From assembly GCA_033239005.1 (NCBI GenBank), contig BSQZ01000022.1, positions 2,978,501 to 3,042,500 on the forward strand: DNA of 64,000 nucleotides. Reading direction: 5' to 3'. The notes beneath the pieces were generated by a model. That model did no database searches and had not been told where the DNA came from. It saw only the letters and a program-made list of their open reading frames with translations. This DNA is from Lamellibrachia satsuma (taxonomy: Eukaryota > Annelida > Polychaeta > Sabellida > Siboglinidae). Positions 58,335 through 64,000 of this stretch are shown here, piece by piece; the stretch's first letter is position 1, and each line of letters opens with the position of its first letter. A program made the translations under genes and the position numbers.

Positions 58335-61107
58335 GTACCCATTGCAGTGTCATGAAAATGCATGTTGCAGTTTACAACTGCCCCTTAAGGTAGCTGGGGC
58401 GGCTAACGTGTCTGTTGATTTTTATATTTTTTTCTCATAACATGCTAGGAAATACTGAACATCAACATCAAAAATAATCACCCGTAACTAATGTTGTATT
58501 TCAGTTTTCATGTCATTTATTTCTTTGGGGATTTGCTCAAAACGATATAATTTGACATTTTGTGGCGATTTTTTTTCACATTTATAAAAATGTTTTTTAA
58601 ATCTTGTAGCATAACTAAATGAGTGAAAAACTCAACATTTTATTAATGTGGAATATTATATAGTATTTCAACTACAATCTTTGAAGAAATGGTTAATTTA
58701 TCTTAAAAACTTCTACTGCCCTACTCAGTTCAAGACAAGTGTATAATATCCACCCCAACTGCAATAAAGGTTTACTGGAGATATTTTTATCCCAGTTTGT
58801 TGGAAGACTCTGTGCCACACGATACCACTCAACTAAATTGTGTATGCGTTTAGACGAGCTACATGTCTAGACATTGCAACCTAGGGTAGAAGTCCACTCT
58901 GACCCGTCATGGTTTGAGCTTTGATGAAAGGTTACAATGCATGCACACCTGCTGTCTGTCGCTGATTGGCTCTGTTTCAAAATTGGTGTCATCTGTTAGC
59001 TAGATTGGAACCGGTCACAGTTCTCTCTCAAGCCTTGACATTAAGCTTTTGTCCCCAGTGGCCTGTCAGTTAAAAGTTACTGGCCCCCCAAAAAAGTTAC
59101 TGGCCTGATTTTTTTATTGATTTAAAAAACCACTATTTTTTCCAATACATGCAAGTTTGTCCGTTATTTATTTTGTCGTTGGTGATTTGTTTTCATGCTT
59201 TCAGTCAGTATTCCGTACGGCAGACAATGTTGCTGTAGGAATCATTTGAGAATCAAAATTATGCCCTCTGTCGAATCCGCAGGTGCAGCAGGTCGCGTTT
59301 TGAGAATGACGGGTGATACCGCTTTGTGCGTATCGAGTTACATATAGTTATACTTAAAAATATGATGGGCAGACCGGATCTGACACTGTATATAACTATG
59401 ACTGTTACAATTGCTATATGTTCCCTAGCGGGTCCTGGGATGTATGTTAGGTGCTTTCGTAACACCTAGTGGACATTCCGTGAACCAGTCGTTTTATATG
59501 AAATTGGTACGTTTTATATGAAATTGGTAGGCATATCGTGATACATACATATCAGGCAGAAGAAAATGCTGCGATATACCAATATTATTCTGGTAACACA
59601 ATGCAACCCTAGTAAAATATAGGCGTCCGCAATTCACAAAAAGTCCGTACGTCATCGCTAGTCGCTGCATCGTGCTGACTTTTTTGTGAGGTTCATACAT
59701 ATCAAAACAAGATGGCAATTATACGAAGCGACAACACAAAATCAGATGAGGTGAAGATTGTGCTTAATTATAGCGCTGGGGTGGATGGCAAGGGCGAGCA
59801 GTTGAAATGATGACCTGTGACTAATGGGATAAAAACGATCTGAAACTATGTTGGCCCACCAGGTCAGTGAAATATGGAAACTTGTGGCCCAACAGCCCCC
59901 AAAAGGCGCTTCTTAAATTATTGTTACTAATGCCACCTGGTGGAGTAAAAATATCTGGGACGTTATTGTAACAAGTTATTATTTCCAGTTGTGTCATATT
60001 TGCATTTTGGGGCGTAAAACAATGTCAGTCAGTGGACTAGTCCTTCATGTTTGAGGCAACCGATCGCCCTCGCTCCCTATTGCTCGCGCAAATCAATAAT
60101 CTAAGGAGCGATTTATCGTTTGCATCAATTGCTAAAATCACTCGCTGTCTGCAAGTGTTCATCTCTGCAGGGAGTTTCTTGAGTATTAGATTCACTAAGA
60201 AAGTCTATCTTCTTTATAACGCAGTGTTCGGGTCCAACATTCAGAGTTCCCATTATTATCTGTCACCGGGGGTGGTGATCGCAGCCCGCTGCACCAAGAT
60301 TGCAAGAACGCCATCGAAGCCACAATGTGCTGGCCACACGGTTTATAAAAAAATGATGAAATGAGTGAACTGGCATCAATGTATATAATGTTAAATGTCG
60401 CATGCTGTTGTAGTGGCCATCGCACTGCCACGGGCACGACACGTTGGCCTTGCCTAGGCTACGTCGACGGTGATCGATGACATGATGCAATTCAAAACTA
60501 TTTCACCAGTTGCATTGTATGGGGTTTACTAAAGTAAACATTTATTTCATTGTACAACTGTTACAGCACCAACAAGTACCAATTAAAATTGGATGGCCAC
60601 GTAATGGCAGAATCTGTATGGGAAATGGTGGCACCATTACATGAAGAAAAAACGTCACTCGCCTACATTAATTTGGCATGTTTCAGTGAACAATTTATTG
60701 ATGTTTTCAAATGTGAAGCACTGGGACTAGAAGTACAATCAGTTGAGCAGATTTTCTCCATTAAATTGCTAACACATTAGTGAAAGAAAGCAACAGTCAT
60801 TTGTGACAGATCATGCTTAAATAATGAATTGTGGACATTCATATTTTTACTTCTTTTAAATGTGAGTCCTGATTGATGTTATTTTTTATAAAGCCACAGT
60901 TAATAAATAAATCCTTTTGACAAAACAGCCCAAGGTGCAATGTATTCTGGGTGCAATATATCCAGGGTGCATTGTATCCAGGCTGCAATGTGTTCAGCTA
61001 CTCGCACCACTACTACTATGCAGTGTAGCTGTTTATCTGATACTGAAAGCATGTACTTGACAGGCTGGTAGCAAGTTTTCAGTGTGTTTCCGTTCCTGAA
61101 TTTGCAG
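58335..61107. other. Intron of the Ki-67-like gene
   Basis: AT-rich. Two open stretches, 60047-60364 and 60550-60780 (the latter containing GHVMAESVWEMVAPLHEE), look somewhat protein-like but match nothing I know and have no convincing splice pairs; they could be transposon debris. Positions 60925-60995 hold an imperfect 17-bp repeat (GTGCAATGTATCCAGG). An additional small phase-0 exon cannot be excluded. Confidence 0.5.
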
Positions 61108-63117
61108 GCTGACTTGACGAAAGCCGTTCGCGAGTTAATCCGTGCACAGAACACGCAGCAGAAGTCTGCCAGTCCTCGAGCGATCACGCCCAAGTCTGTC
61201 AGCACTACTGCACCCATTGCTCACGTCGCCACGCCTAAGGACAGTCGACAGGCAGCCAAGTCGTCAACATCAAATGCAAGATTATCATCATCTGCAGGTT
61301 TTTCAAAGCATAGCACACCAACTGGCGCTTGCCAGAAGTCTGGTCAGTCAAAGACGGTAGCGTCTTCATCAAAAGTCATGCCACGCAACACCGTTGCGTC
61401 CCACTCGCCAAAAAAGCACAGCAGTTCGCTACTCAAGATCCGCGTAGCTAGTCCACCGAAGTCACGCGCCAAGGCTGCTGCCATAGACTACACGTTAAAG
61501 ACACCGGATTCAAACAGAAAGATGAAAACTCCCCAGTCAAAACTGGCAGCATTCGGCACACCAAAGAGTCATGATGATGTTGGTGCCTCACCAAAGTTAT
61601 TGGCAGCAACTGCCAGCAGTGATGCACTGAAGGCATCCACCCCAAAAGCAACTGCAAAATCTCCTGGTAGCTTGAAGAAACAAGTGTCTGCAACAATGAA
61701 GCCAAGGGCAAGGTCTTTGAGCCCAAAAGCAGCAACACCAAGTGGAAAAATGCCCAGTCGTCGGGCAATGACTCCGGGTAGTGCATCGACACCATCCAAG
61801 GGTGCTACACCGATTGGAAAGGCCCCAAGTGCCGTTACTCCAAGGGGCCGATCCCGTACGCTAAAGGCAACAAAGACCTCAACCCCTAAGGCAGCTACTC
61901 CTAGGGCTAGATCGCAAACACCAAAGGCAGTGAACTCACCAAGCCCCAAGGCAGCTACTCCTAGGGCTAGATGGCAAACACCAAAGGCAGTGAAATCACC
62001 AAGCCCCAAGGCAGCTACTCCTAGGGCTAGATCACAAACACCAAAGGCAGTGAAATCACCAAGCCCCAAGGCAGCTACTCCTAGGGCTAGATCACAAACT
62101 CTAAAGGCAGTGAAATCACCAAGCCCCAAGGCGGCTACTCCTAGGGCTAGATCACAAACTCCAAAGGCAGTGAAATCACCGAGCCCCAAGGCAGCCACTC
62201 CTAGGGCTAGATCACAAACTCCAAAGGAAGTTAAATCACCAAGCCCCAAGGCAGCCAATCCTAGGGCTAGATCACAAACTCCCAAGGCAGCTACTCCAAG
62301 GGAAAGATCACCCACTCCCAAGGCAGCTACCCTAAGGTTTACGTCACCAAGCCCCGGGGCTGCTGCTCCAAGGGAAAGATCACAAACTCCCAAGGCAGCT
62401 ACTCCAAGGGAAAGATCACAAACTCCCAAGGCAGCTACTCCAAGGGTTACATCACCAAGCCCCAGGGCTGCTACCCCCAGGGCCAGGACACCAACAATAA
62501 AGGCATTAGCAAGCACTAAGGTCAGGACACTGACAGCAAAGGCAGCGGCAGCAACTCCAAGCCCCAAGGCAGTTATCCCAGGGGTCAAGATACAAAGCCC
62601 CAAGGCAGCTACCCCAAGGGTCAGGACACCAAGCCCCAAGGCAGCTACCCCAGGGGTCAGGATACAAAGCCCCAAGGCAGCTACCCCAAGGGTCAGGACA
62701 CCAAGCCCCAAGGCAGCTACCCCAGGGGTCAGGATACAAAGCCCCAAGGCAGGTACCCCAAAGGTCAGGACACCAAGCCAGAAAGCAGCTACCCCAAAGG
62801 CAGGTAGGACACCAAGCCCCAAGGCAGCCACCCCAAGGTTAGGTAGGACACCACGCCCCAAGGCAGCCACCCCAAGGTTAGGTAGGACACCAAGCCCCAA
62901 GGCAGCCACTCCAAGGGTAGGTAGGACACCAAGCCCTAAGGCAACTACTAGGGCAAGGACACCATCACCAAAAGCAGCTGTAACACCCAGTCCAAAGGGA
63001 TCTGGGAGAAGGACATCATCTCCAAAGTCGGCAAGGCCCGGAAGGAAGTCGGAAGTGCAGTCACCGGAGTTGTTCACTCCCGTATCGGGACAAGTGCGCA
63101 GGAAAGGTGGAAAGAAG
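61108..63117 (+). CDS. MKI67: Ki-67-like protein, large repeat exon
   Basis: 670 codons in phase 0 from TTTGCAG|GCTGAC to AAAGAAG|GTAAGA. It begins with a helix-like ADLTKAVRELIRAQN, then is a Lys/Ala/Ser/Pro/Thr-rich, basic, intrinsically disordered region. From 61883 to 62290 there are about 6.5 copies of a 20-residue unit (SPSPKAATPRARSQTPKAVK-type); from 62300 to 62960 there are 12- and 13-residue units (SPKAATPRVRTP, SPKAATPRLGRTP). Each unit has two or more S/T-P-K/R motifs, potential Cdk sites and SPKK-like DNA-binding motifs, fitting a mitotic chromosome-coat protein. Near the end, SPELFTPVSG faintly resembles the PELFD segment of the PP1-binding region, but no RVxF is seen. The vertebrate protein has different, 122-residue repeats. 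Confidence 0.9.
61883..62290 (+). repeat. 60-bp coding minisatellite in the Ki-67-like exon
   Basis: An exact 60-bp period, 6-7 copies with very few substitutions, wholly in frame. Low synonymous divergence between copies points to recent expansion or homogenisation. Confidence 0.95.
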
Positions 63118-63677
63118 GTAAGAGGCTGTTGCATTATTTATGCTGCTGTTTGTGTGTTTGAAAAGTCTGCTGCAGTGGGACATAAAGATCATTCTTGTTG
63201 TAGTTAGCTTTGTTCTGTGCATAGAATCATAATGTATTAATTACCAGTGATTTCTGTTCGCATCAACTCCTGGTGGATATTTCGGAAAATAGTTAAATTA
63301 AATAAAATTGCAATCTAATGTATATCACATATATCTATAATGTGTTCAAATTGTTGGTGATATGAAGTGTCTTGTTAGTAAATTGTCAAAGCAGTGTAAT
63401 ACAATATAAAACACTTCTATTGCGCTAGAATTCCCCGGAGACCCAAGCTCGGCAGCACACACCGAAACAAAAAGTGTTATGCTGTTTCTAATCGATTAGC
63501 AGTTCCAGTTGTAATTGGTGCGCTGAAGAGCTATGGAGGATAAGTGAGTTTAAACAGGTGGGTTTTTAGTTTATGGTGAAATGTTATTATATTTCCTACA
63601 TCATATTTCCTACTGGACCAAGGACTATTGAGATGTTGCGTGTAATGTGCCAAAGTAAACTGAGGGGTTATTTGCAG

Positions 63678-63831
63678 GGTCGTCATGGCAGTAGCCCACG
63701 CAGTCCTGCATCGGCTACACTCAAGAACAACATGAGTCTGTTGCGACGACAGTCGGAGCCTCTCTATGAAGAGTTTGAGTTTAACGACAGCCCTTCGCCT
63801 GCAAAGCGCCCTCGCAAGTCCACGCCAAATG
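63678..63831 (+). CDS. MKI67: Ki-67-like protein, fourth coding exon (3' partial gene)
   Basis: From TTATTTGCAG|GGTCG to CCAAATG|GTAAGT; it enters in phase 0 and leaves in phase 1. It encodes GRHGSSPRSPASATLKNN, then SLLRRQSEPLYEEFEFND and SPSPAKRPRKSTPNG. The LRRQSEPLYEEF..SPSPAKR stretch sits where Ki-67 and RepoMan have their PP1-docking segment (RVSFG...PELFD..LPPNTPLKRG) and is loosely similar, but lacks a clear RVxF. The gene continues beyond the window. Confidence 0.8.
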
Positions 63832-63935
63832 GTAAGTGTTCAGCATCTACTGTTAAATCTGGGAGTTGCCACAACAAGATAATAAATAAAAGAAAATAAT
63901 CTTGTTGAATTATATTTTTAAGTTGTCTCCATAAT

Positions 63936-64000
63936 TCATTTAGCCCTTCATGAATCATTTAGCCCTTCATGAATCATTTAGCCCTTCATGAATCATTTAG
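63936..64000 (+). repeat. 19-bp tandem repeat running off the window
   Basis: More than three copies of CATTTAGCCCTTCATGAAT up to the last base, inside the next intron of the Ki-67-like gene. Confidence 0.9.

Noticed and set aside
61569..63134. 521-codon open frame on the minus strand opposite the Ki-67-like repeat exon
   Set aside because: It is the antisense shadow of the in-frame S/T-P repeats: the composition is a pure Leu/Gly/Val/Ala repeat. The plus strand has the FHA-linked, correctly spliced gene.

Overview
This is eukaryotic nuclear DNA, most likely from a marine invertebrate bilaterian (a lophotrochozoan or early-branching deuterostome is my guess; the sequence does not fix the phylum). 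The evidence is split genes with GT-AG introns, a rhodopsin-type GPCR, a Ki-67-type FHA gene, a mixed load of non-LTR retrotransposons (CR1, L2-like, RTE-like), a Penelope-like element with a GIY-YIG nuclease, a hAT DNA transposon, and very heavy minisatellite and microsatellite content. There are no operons, CRISPR arrays or rRNA genes, and I recognise no tRNA.

Host genes. (1) At the right end (+ strand, 57.5 kb to the edge), four coding exons of a Ki-67 (MKI67) homologue: an N-terminal FHA domain split over two exons, then a 2-kb exon of lysine/proline-rich S/T-P repeats, then a basic exon; the gene runs off the window. (2) On the - strand, 45.34 to 42.71 kb, the last three exons of an unrecognised gene for a highly disordered protein (poly-Gly, poly-Gln, poly-Asp, basic) that ends in a prenylation-type CaaX box, CVIL. 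(3) On the - strand, 32.7 to 30.5 kb, two phase-compatible exons of a class A GPCR, with a minisatellite 15 bp beyond the stop codon. (4) Two weaker candidate exons: a signal-peptide exon at 36.75-36.91 kb (-) and an exon ending at 36.38 kb (+).

Mobile elements, left to right: a CR1-type LINE (1-3.6 kb) with an SGNH-esterase ORF1 and an EN/RT ORF2; a LINE ORF1 relic (3.7 kb, -); a decayed Penelope-like element (4.06-6.16 kb); a fold-back Penelope-derived insertion with a 13-bp target duplication (9.9-10.5 kb); an L2-like RT relic (16.8-17.8 kb, -); a retroelement ORF1-like stretch (19.2-20.2 kb); a hAT transposon (21.15-24.42 kb); an RTE-like relic (25.6-26.3 kb); a TA-flanked terminal-inverted-repeat element inserted in a minisatellite (29.03-29.82 kb); an L2-like LINE (33.2-36.1 kb); CR1 3' ends (36.4 and 49.2 kb); a cluster of LINE fragments at 49.8-52.7 kb; and a second CR1 relic (53.6-56.1 kb, -) with a 43-bp minisatellite grown inside its RT codons.

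Most notable: ORF1 and ORF2 of the left-edge CR1 element are in -1 register and joined by a correctly phased U_UUA_AAC slippery heptamer followed directly by the ORF1 UAG stop, which predicts programmed -1 frameshifting. Several minisatellites can be traced to, or are tightly bound to, transposon coding sequence. The window is best read as a repeat-rich intergenic region between three or four real genes.
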